Of a stretch of 64,000 bases of DNA, positions 35,237-46,655 are shown one piece after another. Every line of letters begins with the position of its first letter. Position 1 is the first letter of the stretch. Source of the stretch: Gonatopus flavifemur (taxonomy: Eukaryota; Arthropoda; Insecta; Hymenoptera; Dryinidae); the NCBI GenBank assembly GCA_018340375.1, contig JAFFJZ010000026.1, positions 62,001-126,000 of the forward strand, written 5' to 3'. The notes beneath the pieces were generated by a model. The model was not told the DNA's origin. It was given only the letters and a program-made list of their open reading frames with translations, and ran no database searches. The position numbers and the translations under genes are program-made.

Positions 35237-36252
35237 TAGTGTATACTTTTTATTCCATGTAATGAAATTCAGGATTGGGAATGAATTGAAGACTCAAATG
35301 AATACAAATGTAATCAAGTTTCTTACACTTTCAAGAATGAAGTTATATTGGAATCAAATTTTGATTGAATTGTATAGAATTTTTCTTCATTTGGAATCCA
35401 TACCCATTGTAGGTTTTCAGGAATTTGATTGAAAAACAATCTTATTCCGAATCTGTGATTGAAATGGATAGAGAATTAGAAATGATTGGAATGGATTCAA
35501 TGTCTGTACCGTAATCAGTATAAACATGGATTGAACGATGACGACTTGAAAATTCATTACATGCGATAGAAATTATATACTGAATTCAACATTGAGATGG
35601 ATTACAGATTCAACTGGATAAAAATGTATTGAATTCCCTTACACTCCCATGAATACGATTATATTAGAATGAAATTCGGATTGTATTGGATAGACTTTTT
35701 ATTCATCTTGGAATAGGCGTCATAAAAATGAATTTGAATGGATTCAGTTGGATAGAATTCCAATCCATTCCAATCCATTCCTATTCTCCATTTTCACTAG
35801 GGTAGTGAGGTTTTGGCGATTCTTTTCCACGACATAATTACCGCATACGTAGCAAAAATTGTCTGGATGATTTGCGCACTCGAAATCTCGTTTCCTTTCA
35901 CTCATGATATATAAAATGAATTGAAAAATAAAATCCTAATGTCACAACACAGAACATCGATCTAAACAATTTGACGGGATACAATAACACACAGATGTGA
36001 GATGTCAGAGGAACAAATGCCGGAAAAAAACAAAAGACCATTAACAAGCTGAAATTATTTCTGATTCATCCATGTTGTATCAAAATATCATAATCAAAAT
36101 GATTCCAATCGATCAAACTTGAGTATACGCTATGAATAAGATAGGAGTCCAAGGACAGAAAAAAAGCTGAAGTTTGGTACTTGTACATAAACGATTGGAA
36201 CTTCGGCAATGTTTCATGAATTTTCTTTTGTAGATACCTTGTTTTCTCCGTG

Positions 36253-37136
36253 AGAGTACGAACTTCACGTAGAAAATTCGTAACTGAACATATTTCCATG
36301 ATTTCTATTTTTCCTCGGCAAAAAAGTGACTTTTTTATTTTCACTTTTCTTAACAAACATGATTTTTTCCACATATTTCGGTTCGTTGCACTCAAACTAC
36401 CTGATTGATTAGTAACAACGGTGATGATATTCATTGGCAATTCAATTATGTTCAATTTGAGACCTCATGCAACCAGATTGACCATTTCTCGTTCGAGACA
36501 TACCTCAAATAGTAAAACTATCATCGGAAAAAAATTTTTTAAATTAAAAAAATTTATAACTCGAAAACCTATCCATAAAAAAATTTTTTACTCTGATTTT
36601 CGGATTCAGCGAGCCAAAATGCATGAGAAAAAAATAGTCGTATCGAATTTACGAAATGGCTGTAAACTAGTGTTATACTTTATAATAATCAGAGTATCCA
36701 ATTTCGAAGAGGAGGAGAATGGAGAGGAAAAATATAACTGTTATTGTGATAAAATAAAATGAGGGTACTGTTTTGAAGGGAGAATTCAACTATTAAAGAT
36801 ACTGAATTGCTCGTTTGCACTGAGAGAAATATCTTTTCCTTCCAAGAAAATATACACTCCGATTGAGGGAATATGTTGTTTTATATGCCCAAGAAAATCT
36901 CTTTTGAATGCAAGAAAATATTTTTTTAGATATAACTCATATTTTCTTGATTGGAGATATTATTTCTCGTATCGAAATATTCTTGACTTACATCTAGAGC
37001 TTTTTTAGTTGATAATTGAATGTAGGACTAGACATAAGGCAGAAGTTCCTATTCAGTGACATCGAGGCTTGTGGTGCATTTTATCCGGTAAACAAGAATA
37101 TTCAACGAAGAGCGAATAGACGAGTGATTCTTAAAT
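36253..37136. other. unassigned spacer with one MITE-like end
   Basis: No gene. The word cactgagagaaatatctttt at about 36818 looks like an end of the cactgagaaaa family, but I cannot find its partner. Runs of A and T are frequent around 36530-36600. Confidence 0.4.
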
Positions 37137-37973
37137 TACACTGTTAATAAAAACTGGAATTTTCCGGTACCGGTATAATGCATTTTTCAATTTATGTACA
37201 GGAAAATTTCTGTTGTACCTGAATTTTTCTGTATTGTATTAGGACCTTGAATAAGTTCTCGCTTTTTCACCACAGCTGGCACTGACAGTGCTCCGTGCTT
37301 GACATCCCGAATGATAACGCACTTGCAAGGAAGTACTGTATCTAACCCGAAATTTCAGTGTGTACTATGATAGTTCACTTTAGTGTCAACAAAGTGATTG
37401 TTTATTAGTTTTGAAAATGTCTAATTTTGTGCCAACAAAAGTGTATTTGCGAGGAATTTTATTGCACTACTTTATTCAAAAGAAATCTGCAGCTGAAGCA
37501 CATAGAATTCTTGTTGAGACTTATGGTGACAATGCTCTGTCGGATACGACATGCAGAGACTGATTACGGCGCTTCAAAAATAATGATTTTGAATTTGAGG
37601 ATAAAGAACGTTCTGGCGCACCAAAAAAATTTGAAGACAGAGAATTAGAGGAATTACTCGATGAAGACCGATCTCAGACGCTAGCAGACCTTGGAAAACA
37701 ATTAAAAGGTGATGAGCCAACTGTTTCAAAACGTTTAAAAATGTTAGGAATGATCCAAAAGCAAGGACATTGGGTGTCGTAAGAATTGAAGCCAAGAGAC
37801 ATCGAACGGCGTCTTGTCACATGTGAATTACTGCTTCAATGGCAGAAAAGAAAAGGTTTTTTGCACTGTATCGTGACTGGCGATGAAAAATGTATACACT
37901 ATGATAATCCAAAGCGTAGAAAATCATGGGGTAAGCCTGGCCTCGCATCAACATCATGGCAAAACCAAATATA

Positions 37974-40171
37974 CACGGAGAGAAATTTGTAGTCAAATTT
38001 ACTATGTCAGTATTGTTTCCGAGGAACAGACTGACTTTCTAATGAATTTCACAAGGCTATATTTTCATCAATGCTATATAAATTGTTACTTTTACTACAA
38101 GCACATAGCAATTTTTCAATCATCTCAATGTAATCAATATCAAAATAAATTTCACAGGAAACTCGTCACAAATTGGAAATGGAACCTTTGTTAATTTCAC
38201 AATTTCCATGAAAGGTTTTACTATGTTGTAATATAAAATTACTATGTTTTATGGCGGAAGTGAATATTTGAAAATATTATTCCAAATTCGTTCATATCTT
38301 ACGATACGAACATTGTAATTCGCATAGAGGGCGTAGTAAATTCCATGATATGAAAAAGAATACAGTAGTACTGCGCCGACGCGAGCCGGCAGTTGAGTTG
38401 ACGCGAATTCTGTAGAAGATTGAGTTACAATTTAAGAAAAAGTTCATGTTTCTCAATTCAAGTGATCTCCATTGATGAAGTTTTGTTCTGAAGAAAACAC
38501 AGAAAATTGAACTTTAGATTCAAATCTTCCAAATTAAAAATCTACTCAGAATCAATCGAAGGTTATGCTCGCTGAAGAATGTCCAAGAGTCCTGGAACAC
38601 CCCTATATGCATGCGTATGTAATTATTAAAACATTTTTTAATTAATGTATACAATCATATATCGTATATGTATATGTATATGTATATCATATATCATATA
38701 TGTATATGTTTATGTATGCTAGATGTCCCAAAAAAATTCCAAAACTTTTCAAGGTGTGATTTCTCAGAAAAACGAAATCCTTAGTTTCAGAGCTGATTTC
38801 AATCAATCATGTAGGAGCATTTCCAGAAATTATTTTATTGAAAAAGGAAAAAAGAATCTTAGTTTTGTCTCAGGAATTACTCCTTGGAAGGTTCAGAATA
38901 TTTTCTTGGACGCCCTGTACATACTTTCATATTATACATACATACAATTCTGAAATATCCCAAACGATTAGACACATAGTACTATGAAGCATTTAAGGGG
39001 GTCATTAGAATTAGACAAGCCAAAAAAACGTATTAAAAAAATTTTTTTCATCAGGGAATTCTTATTCAATTAAACTGGAAGTTTGTAAGTTTGTTAACAT
39101 AATATCAAAATATATAAATAAATATTTTCTGTAATTTTTCATCGCAAAATAGGATAGCTTAAGGCGATACCAGCAACTCCTGCAGATGCAACCAGAAGCA
39201 TTGATTAGAAAAGGACACGACAAAAACTATTCTGACAAACTACTCGAAAACGTAGAAACGAAATGGAAATATCGCTCTGTACAGACCTTCTTTAATCAAT
39301 CAAGATGATCTGTAAACAGTAATATTTGCCTCTTATTGCTTTATCTTCGAATAATTTCTCAGAAAAGATTTGGCTCGGGTTGCATCGTCAGGGCTTGTAT
39401 CCCCTTAAAGATCACTCATAAAAAAATCTGCGGGCACTCTTGAGATCGGAGTTTTTATTTGGAACATTCCACCAAAAAAACTTCTGTGAAAAATAGTTAC
39501 AATTGGTCGGTAAACCTAAGAAAACTGGAAAATTTCTTTTTCGATCACCAATTTTGCCGAAAAACCTCCGCCAATCTTTGGACTTTCACTATTTTTCATT
39601 CTGTTCACGTTTAACGACAAATTATATATATTTTTTACAACAGTTTTCTTGGTGGCCTGTTTCAAACAAAAACTCCGACCTCCAGAGTTCCCACAAATTT
39701 TTTTTATGGATTGTCTTTGAGCTATCCTATAACCGCAATTTTGAGATGAAAAATTACCCAAAAAAATTTATTTATATACTTCAATATTATTTTAATAAAC
39801 CTACAAAGTTCCATTTTAATTGAATGAAAACTTCCTGTAGAAAGAAAATTTTTTTATAGGCGTCTTCTTGGCTCGTCTAATTTTATTGAACCCCTGAAAA
39901 CATTTTTTTCATATATATCAGAAAAATTTACCATGTTAGATTGTCATGAATGACGTTAACTATCATGATGCAATTTAATACGTTGACTATTCTGTTCTAA
40001 TTTGAAACATTGTAATTTGTTCTATGTTTGGAACTTATTTCAATCGATTGTAAATTCACTATGTTCCACAGTGAATTCAACTGTAAAAACAGTCTGTTCC
40101 TCCGAAACTAGAAAACATAGTAAATTTGTGAGGAATCCTCAAATAAATATAACTACAAATTTGTCTCCGTG
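37974..40171. mobile_element. 2.2-kb element with cacggagagaaatttgt ends in mariner C
   Basis: The ends cacggagagaaatttgtagt and, inverted, cacggagacaaatttgtagt are flanked by TA (37972-37973, 40172-40173), and the transposase frame resumes after one TA. The interior is non-coding and holds words such as actatgt and a nested MITE at 38995-39893. A (gtatat)n stretch lies at about 38660-38715. Confidence 0.88.
38995..39893. mobile_element. ~0.9-kb inverted-repeat element
   Basis: Near the left end ggggtcattagaattagaca and near the right, inverted, ggggttcaataaaattagac, followed by gagccaag on both. The interior is AT-rich and non-coding. Exact ends and duplication are uncertain. Confidence 0.65.
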
Positions 40172-40565
40172 TACATGGTTCGAAGCTTCTTCTCTGTATT
40201 TGGTGGGATCAGCAAGGTGTAATTTATTATGAGCTGCTCAAACCGAATGAAACTCTCACGGAGGATCGCTATCGACGCCAATTGATGCGTTTGAGTCGAG
40301 CCCTAAGAGAAAAACGGCCGCTATACGAGAAGAGACACGACCGGGAGTGATTTTGTTACATGACAACGCCCGATCTCATGTTGCAAAACCAGTCAAAACC
40401 TATTCGGAAACGCTTCGATGGGAAGTTCTACCCCACCCGCCGTATTCATCTGCATTGCCCCTTCCGATTTTCACCTATTCCGTTCGATGGCACATGGCTT
40501 AGCTGACCAGCGTTTTATTCATTCTCACAAAGGAGCTAAAAAATGAGTCGATTCTTGGATAGCCT

Positions 40566-40788
40566 CACTGTTAGAAATTTCTGCATTAATTTTAATGTAT
40601 TTGCTGGAAATTTTTTTCAAATACGCGCATGAATTGAGTTTCATAGAAATTTTACATTAAATTTAATGTAAACTATAGCAAAATCTATATTTTTTCAATG
40701 TTTTGGTACATTAAATTTAATGTAAAATGTGTATTAACCTGAATTCATGTACGGTATTTAAAAAAACTTCATAATATTTCTGACAGTG
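40566..40788. mobile_element. 223-bp MITE, copy 1
   Basis: The ends read cactgttagaaatttctgca and, inverted, cactgtcagaaatattatga, flanked by CT on both sides (40564-40565, 40789-40790). It contains attaaatttaatgta palindromes. Copy 2 at 54366-54588 has the same length. Confidence 0.88.
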
Positions 40789-41129
40789 CTCGAAAGACAC
40801 GTCGTTTTTTCACCGCGGAATTCATATACGGCCAGAAAGATGGGAGACAGTGGTTTCTAGCGATGGGCAATACTTTGAATAAAACCTTTTTGTTCCTTAT
40901 ATTTGAAATAAAGTTTTTATTTTGTAAAAAAAAAACAGCGAGAACTTATTCAAAGTCCTAATACATAAAATTTCATGTTTTTTACTTCAATTTTCCAGTA
41001 TACATATAGCAACTTTTCAATACGTGTGCTGACATTTTCATGATTTCAACGTGATTTTCCTTCACAAATGTACAGGTTATCGCTTCCAGTACGAGACTGG
41101 ACATTTTCCGTAGAGTTTCTTACAGTGTA

Positions 41130-41253
41130 CATCCGTGTGCATGAAGGAACGGATGAAAATAATTACGACAATCACCACATGAAATGAAGAGGAAGAGAAT
41201 ACGTCCACTCTGACGTATTATTGCCGAACTGAGATGTTCCGGTACCAGATATA
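41130..41253. other. short spacer
   Basis: Separates the 37139-41127 element from mariner D. The word taccagata just outside mariner D repeats its own terminal sequence once. Confidence 0.5.
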
Positions 41254-41975
41254 CCAGATGTACCGGTATGAAATGAGTGTTTTTTTGTGAAAATGAAACA
41301 CTAATTGCGAATGGGAAAGTAAAAAAACTTTATTCAAAGTATTGATCATTGCTTTCTACATATCCCGTGTAGAAATTCCATCAGTAACGCCATAATAATA
41401 ATCGGGGCCTAACAAGGATTAAATGGCGAATGTGACGCAAAAATCATTACAACCTAATTGGGTATCAACAGGGCTCCCATCGGAGCCGGAATAATTCCAT
41501 TTTATACCTGTTTTTTTCATTAATCATGGAGAAAATTTGAATATAAGATATGAATCAAATTGAAGAAAATTGAAGAAAAACAATTTGATTCATCAGTTGA
41601 AGGGTAATTCATAGTTTTATTTACAATTCAAACTCATTCAAATTTGTGAATAATACGAATGGAGGTTATGAATCATTAAGCTGAAACCAGCAACCTAAAG
41701 CTAGCAGCTAATTGTTGTAACTTTTGATTCAATGTGGTTCCAGCTGTGTTCACGTCAAAAATCAATTGAGTGGCATTCTACTAAATGTCTCAGATATTTA
41801 AATCTTTGATCAAAGTTTTGTGGAAAGAGTTATGATAATCGGCTGCTAGCTTTACGGGTGCCAGTTTCAGTTTCATTTATAAGTCAGATTCCATCTCCAA
41901 AAACATACCTTATTATCGAAAATCTACATCTAACAATGAGTATTTCCATCATTCATACTTCTAATACCAATAATT

Positions 41976-42184
41976 CCCACATAGCAACAGAGGTTATGTC
42001 GTTCCAAAAGTATTCTAAAAGATATCTTTAAGATGTCTTATGCAACATGAAAAGAACGATTTAAGGAACATTTGTTCTTGAGAAAGGATCTTTCTTAAAT
42101 TCTTCTTTTTATGTTGCATAAGACATCTTGAAGATATCTTTTAGAATACTTTTGGAACGACATAGCCTCTGTTCCCATGTGAGT
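41976..42184. mobile_element. ~209-bp palindromic MITE
   Basis: Left cacatagcaacagaggttat and right, inverted, cacatgggaacagaggctat continue into a long stem with gtcgttccaaaagtattcta. Related degraded units occur at about 43750-43935 and 63224-63350. Confidence 0.82.
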
Positions 42185-42865
42185 TGCGTCTATTTCTTTT
42201 TGCGGAGCTAGCAAATGTTGCGTAATTGTCGAAAGCATGAAATTTTCATCGGTAAATCAATTCAACAAGTACAAGTGTAATAGGGATCAGAAATATTACT
42301 TTTTCAAATATTTCCAAGTTGAAATGATCTAAGGATTCGCGAGTTTTGTAACGCTTGACTAGCCTAAAACTAGACACTTGCAAGTGCTTCGTGCATTGAA
42401 AAAAATGGTAGAGTGTCGCAGTTCTGAAGGTCCATTTTCCCGGAGGTTCGATATACCGAAATATTCCTAGATGTTACTAGCCATCTAACTATTATATTTT
42501 AAGGTACTGAAATTTTGTCGCGACATTGCAGCTTCCACCGTGTGTTCAATACCTATGAAAACAATGGATTTCTAAGAATAAGATTTGGGGTGTTCCAAGC
42601 CAACTAGGCATCGTTGGTTCCACTACCCAGAAAGCACAGAAAATTCTCTCAACGTTTTGAAAACATGCACTCGGTTTTGCGTGTTTTGGTCCCCGAGGAG
42701 TAAGTTTCTTAAATATTTAGAGTACCTGCATTTTGGATGCCCCTGAATACGTTCTTAACTCGTTCTTTTCATCTACTACGGGCCGTTCTCATAATGGTTT
42801 TTCCCAACATACTTTCATGAAAACTAACCTTTAAAAACATATGCGCAGCTTCGCACAACGTAATG

Positions 42866-43116
42866 CACTGAAAAAAAATTTATTCCAGTCAAATAAATAT
42901 TTATTTGTCCCGTAGCAAAGAAATATTCATTAGAATTAACAAAATATTCTTTGGAACCAAAATAATTCATTTGAATTAAATAGATGGTTTTAATCGTTTA
43001 TTTGATTCGAATAAATTATTTTGGTTCCAAAGGATATTTTGTTAATTCTAATAAATATTTCTTTGGTACAGGACAAATAAATATTTATTTGACTGAAATG
43101 AATTTTTTTTTCAGTG
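42866..43116. mobile_element. 251-bp hairpin MITE
   Basis: The ends read cactgaaaaaaaatttattc and, inverted, cactgaaaaaaaaattcatt, flanked by TG (42864-42865, 43117-43118). Arms of about 115 bp pair closely, with tcaaataaatatttatttg and aacaaaatattc. Confidence 0.88.
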
Positions 43117-43277
43117 TGGAAACCTTTATTGAATACGTTTCCAGAACGTCGCACGGTGAAGATGAATAGAACGAACCGGGACATTTGCACGTACCTGGGA
43201 CATACATGTGACGTTCTTAGAACATCCCGAAACGTTATTTCTACGTTCTCTGTGTAATCAAGCACGTTTTTTGAACA

Positions 43278-44602
43278 CACTGAGAAAAAGGTTTCCTTCT
43301 GACAAATCAACGCATTTGGTTGAGCATTTTCAAGAAGTATCATTTCATACAAATAAGACATATTGATTATGACCAAACATTATGTTGAGTCAAGAAATTC
43401 ATATTTATTAACTATAACCAAATCATTCATTTGATTCAAAGTGATTGGAGTTAATGTAAATGAATATGAATTCTTGTCAAATTCAGATCTATCGAATCAT
43501 AGTCGGTATGAAGTTGACTCAAAGAAATATGTGGTGTATTCAACAACTATGTGATAACCCGTACAGCACATGACGTGTCAAGCTCATGGGAGGAACGTAT
43601 TTTTGGGAACATAGGAACATGCCATACATGTGTGAGATCGTGCCATCCATATTCTAGGCACATTCATGCACATAGAAATGTCCGCCCAAATGACCTGAAT
43701 TCAAGAATATGGGAGGCATGTTCTGTTGATCATCTCATACGCATCTAGTTTTCGTGTTACAAAAGAGGTTATGTATTTTAAAAGACTTCTGTCAACATAT
43801 TCAGGATGTCTTATGCAGCATCAGTATCATAATTCAATCATAATTCTTTCCAGAAGAAGAATTACTGTTAAATAGTTTTTCTCATGTGGTATGAGATATT
43901 TTTCAAAAGTGTTTTGGAATTGCTTAACCTCTAAAGTTCTGTCGGCTCCTAATGACTGACGAAAAACACTACACGTCACTATAATTGAACTTTCATAAAT
44001 ATTGATTGTGGTTTTGTCTTATACATTTTCAACATTGTCACTAAAAATACGCGTCGAGCTACTGTAGACGAAATCTCAAAATTTCCTATTGCATGGTCAT
44101 AGAGCTATATTTCGTAAGTGCACGCTGTATCTCCGTGATTTGGATAAAAATCCGATAAATTAATCTAAATAAGGCTGAGATAATTCCGTGCATTCGACAC
44201 AACTTAGAAAAAAGTTTTGAGGCAGTATACAAATTCATAAAGATTGATAAAGATCACCATTTTATTCCGACTCGCGTACACAAAACAATGAATTCATCGG
44301 TTATTTGCAAATGAGAGGTTATAGTTTACTGAGTTCATGAGAATCTTCCTGCCATGTGGATTGAATATAATTCTTACAATATTGCCACATGATGTGAAAT
44401 GATATATGCCAGGAATATGTTGTTTAGAATATTCCGTTGCCCATAAGATTATGCATTTTTCACATGCCGAACATATGTTTTACACATCACATGTTATACG
44501 GGAAAATGAATATTAGTGAATATTTCTTTGCTCGTATCCAAATATACGATTTATTTACTGTAAACAAATCTCATTTGAGTCAACGAATCCTTTTTCTCAG
44601 TG
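43278..44602. mobile_element. 1.3-kb element with cactgagaaaaagg ends
   Basis: The ends read cactgagaaaaaggtttcct and, inverted, cactgagaaaaaggattcgt, flanked by CA (43276-43277, 44603-44604). The sequence near both ends carries gactcaa and ttgagtcaa words. There is no ORF. A degraded hairpin unit at about 43750-43935 resembles 41976-42184. Confidence 0.8.
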
Positions 44603-44792
44603 CATTCAAAAGACCTCCCGGTGCTGTATGGGTAATACCAGGATTTGTAGATGTTCAACACACAACAGGATTTTGCATTTCGGTGTATCGGACTTTCGGG
44701 AAAATTGACCTTCGGGACTGAGACACTCTACCGAAAAAAGTGTGTGGTTATCCGAACGATCTGAAGTATGGATTTTCCTATGAATTCAAATT

Positions 44793-44955
44793 AGGCTAAC
44801 CTCCCATGGACCGGAATTCGTTCCGGCGGAATGACTTTAAACCAATCGCTTTCACAATTTCTTTTAGAGCGTTCTATCAGAAATCTATAAAAAATTGTGC
44901 ATTGGTTCAATTTTCATTCCGCCGGAACGAATTCCAATCCATGGGAGGCCAGCCT
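44793..44955. mobile_element. ~163-bp palindromic MITE
   Basis: Both sides carry cctcccatgga and ggaattcgttccggcggaat in inverse orientation, framed by ggct. The inner part (accaat...attggt) also pairs. TTA on each side may be the duplication. Confidence 0.8.
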
Positions 44956-45336
44956 TAGAGTATTTTGGTAGAAAGAAAGCATGCTCGGATGGTAACATTC
45001 GTATTCTTCAGGGTGTCTATCGGCTGGAAATTCTGTGCGTCATTGGTTATTCTATTCAACGTGAATTTTTGGTGGGTTGATTCCGTTAGAAATTTGGTTT
45101 GACTGAAATTGAGGACTAGAAATGTGACCCATGAACAGATTTGAGCTACGCTGTTGATATAAAAATGAATTCCTGATGAATGAATATAAATCATCGATCT
45201 CATATCAATTTATTTAAAAAATGTCATGACAGGAACATTTCAAATCGAAGAATCATAAAAGCTTGTGAATACTAATCATATAACATGTATAAGCTTGAGT
45301 GATATCTATGGAAAATGTCTTGATTTTATATTTTTA

Positions 45337-45592
45337 CACTGAGAACAATTATCTACTATAAATTACTAGACTCGCTAGTATATTGAGGATATACTTGCAT
45401 TTTAAGGTTATATACCAAACATTCTGATCAAAAGCATCAGACTTTCTATTATAAAATGTCATTATCCTACCATTAATTCCCAGAAAGTCTGGTACTTTTG
45501 AAGAGAATGTTTGGTATATACCTTCAGAATGCAAGTATGCCCGCAATATACTAGCGAGTCTAGTAATTTATAATAGACAATTTTTCTCCGTG
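45337..45592. mobile_element. 256-bp palindromic MITE, copy 2
   Basis: The ends read cactgagaacaattatctac and, inverted, cacggagaaaaattgtctat, flanked by TA (45335-45336, 45593-45594). It is the same family and the same length as 2473-2728. Confidence 0.9.
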
Positions 45593-45777
45593 TACAAATA
45601 AAAATATATGGATAGGTAATAAGATATGATGATAATAAAAACAACAATAACAACAACAATAATAATAATAATAATACACGATCAATAATAATGTTCACAA
45701 TCAAGGATTATTTTTAGAGTATTTTTCTGTCTAATGGAACAAAGTACAAAGTAATGAAATTATAGTTGAATTTTGGA

Positions 45778-45918
45778 GGTAAGGGGTCTTCTGACCAAAA
45801 AAGTTTTTGGCCGAATGGACATGGTTTGACAATCGCTAGTCATTGTCATTCTTTAGTGTTCTCTGAAATCGATTAGTGATTGTCAAATCATGTCGATTCG
45901 GCCAAAAGACCCCCTACC
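45778..45918. mobile_element. ~141-bp hairpin MITE
   Basis: The ends ggtaaggggtctt and, inverted, ggtagggggtctt enclose ttgacaatcgctagt and its near-complement. A family member is at 61410-61560. Confidence 0.8.
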
Positions 45919-46107
45919 AATTTTGGAATATCTTGAATACAAAATTTGCTACAATATATTCGGGAGCTCTAGTGGATCATGCATACGTACATACATACAT
46001 ATATGTATATATACATATACAAATATACAAATATATACACACGTAAATTCATTCATACATCTATTTACACATATATACATACCCATATCCATGTTTATAT
46101 CTATATA

Positions 46108-46655
46108 CCGGGTGTTTCATAGTTCACTGAAAGAATTTCACAGGCGTATTTCCGGTCTGAAAAATTTGTGTTGAGTCTTAGTTTTTGAGATAGGAGCATT
46201 TTTGGAATTTTTTTCAAATCCAAATCATTCAAAAGCACTGTGTGTGACATATTTGAGCTTGACACGATTCGTCAAGTTGGAAAATCGTGGATCTCTGAGA
46301 AAAAAATCAAAGTATCCAGTCATCCCATGTTTTGTAGCTATAATAACTCAAAATTGCTGGATTTTGATCGGCTGGAAGCCAAAACATTTCAAATTGCTAT
46401 AACCTTGAATCGAAAAATGACGGAATAGTACATTTTTCCCAGAGATCCGCCGTTTCCTAACTTAGCCAATGGTGTCAAGCTCAAGTATGTAACACACAGT
46501 GCTTTTGAATGATGTGGATTCGAAAAAAAAAAAATATAAAATTTCTAATATCTCAAAAACTAAACCTCGAAAAAATTTTGCCAAATAGGAAATCATTACA
46601 TTTTGACTGCAGAATAACGCCTGTGAAGTTTTTTCAGTGAACTATGAAACATCTA
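46108..46655. mobile_element. ~0.55-kb inverted-repeat element
   Basis: The left end ccgggtgtttcatagttcac follows TA. The right end contains gtgaactatgaaacatct. Further pairs include tcacaggcg/cgcctgtga and aaaagcactgtgtgt/acacacagtgctttt, so the arms extend over about 170 bp. Confidence 0.82.

Larger units (their letters stand above)
30275..35802. mobile_element. 5.5-kb palindromic element with ccctagtgaaaat ends
   Basis: The ends ccctagtgaaaat are inverted at both sides and flanked by TA (30273-30274 and 35803-35804). Taking it out restores the first exon of the zinc-finger TE gene in frame. The arms (30275-31757 and 34110-35802) consist of degenerate units of about 250-300 bp rich in atccattt, with repeated motifs such as gaattttcaag(t/c)cgt and cggtatagacattgaatccg; the right arm is the left one inverted. 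No coding capacity of its own. A short relative is at 61041-61191. Confidence 0.85.
26240..35905 (-). pseudogene. two-exon zinc-finger TE gene, candidate transposase
   Basis: The start is the ATG at 35905 (MSERKRDFEC). Exon 1 encodes CANHPDNFCYVCGNYVVEKN, is cut by the 5.5-kb element after codons for RQNLT, and resumes at 30272 in the same frame through DEPWTPSILCFPCHMNLVEW to 30143. The intron is 27717-30142. Exon 2 starts with KFGVPMMWKKPFCHATDCYF and carries stops at 27415 and 27166, then frameshifts near 26880 and 26480, through WRLFIDSNKNS, LPLSHIKLGPLKNFVKALN, LPPDETAAWNSFK and SDEHGERFQQQ to the end at 26240. The cysteine pairs (FCYVC, CFPC, CYFC) look like zinc ligands. I recognise the family as abundant in arthropod genomes, but I know no established function; calling it a transposase is inference from its place between inverted repeats. 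Confidence 0.78.
26028..36252 (-). mobile_element. composite DNA transposon carrying a zinc-finger TE gene
   Basis: Inverted repeats of about 180 bp lie at 26028-26206 and 36063-36252. Aligned from the outside they share gaaaacaaggtat(t/c)tacaaaag and later caatcgtttatgtacaa and tcttattcatagcgtatac. The right end is the better preserved one and reads, inward, cacggagaaaacaaggtatc. The left end has decayed (tttgtggaaaaca) and no target duplication can be shown. Between the repeats lies one minus-strand gene. Without the insertions at 27759-28010, 28026-30087 and 30275-35802 the element would be about 2.3 kb. Confidence 0.75.
37417..40882 (+). pseudogene. mariner transposase C (broken)
   Basis: The start is the ATG of MSNFVPTKVYLRGILLHYF. 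Readable are KKSAAEAHRILVETYGDNA, a stop at 37559, GAPKKFEDRELEELLDED, a stop after GHWVS, VTGDEKCIHYDNPKRRKS (tryptophan changed to cysteine after the first catalytic aspartate), then beyond the first insert WWDQQGVIYYELLKPNE, RLSRALREKRP, LLHDNARSHVAKPVKT, a deletion within the SPDIAPSD motif, and beyond the second insert a C-terminal QYFE and stop. It is a mariner with a long history of decay. Confidence 0.9.
37239..40961 (+). mobile_element. mariner C, carrying two inserts
   Basis: The ends read ttaggaccttgaataagttc and, inverted, ttaggactttgaataagttc, flanked by TA (37237-37238, 40962-40963). Removing 37974-40171 and 40566-40788 leaves about 1.3 kb, a normal mariner. Confidence 0.93.
37139..41127. 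mobile_element. CACTG-ended element holding mariner C
   Basis: The ends read cactgttaataaaaactgga and, inverted, cactgtaagaaactctacgg, flanked by TA (37137-37138, 41128-41129). Its own sequence is only about 100 bp on the left and 165 bp on the right, with (a)ctgg and ttcc(a/g)g words as in 31887-32940. The rest is mariner C and its inserts. Confidence 0.75.

Noticed and set aside
41254..41361. A stand-alone mariner end scrap
   Set aside because: It rejoins in frame with the transposase at 46976-47978 once the foldback element is removed, so it is part of mariner D.
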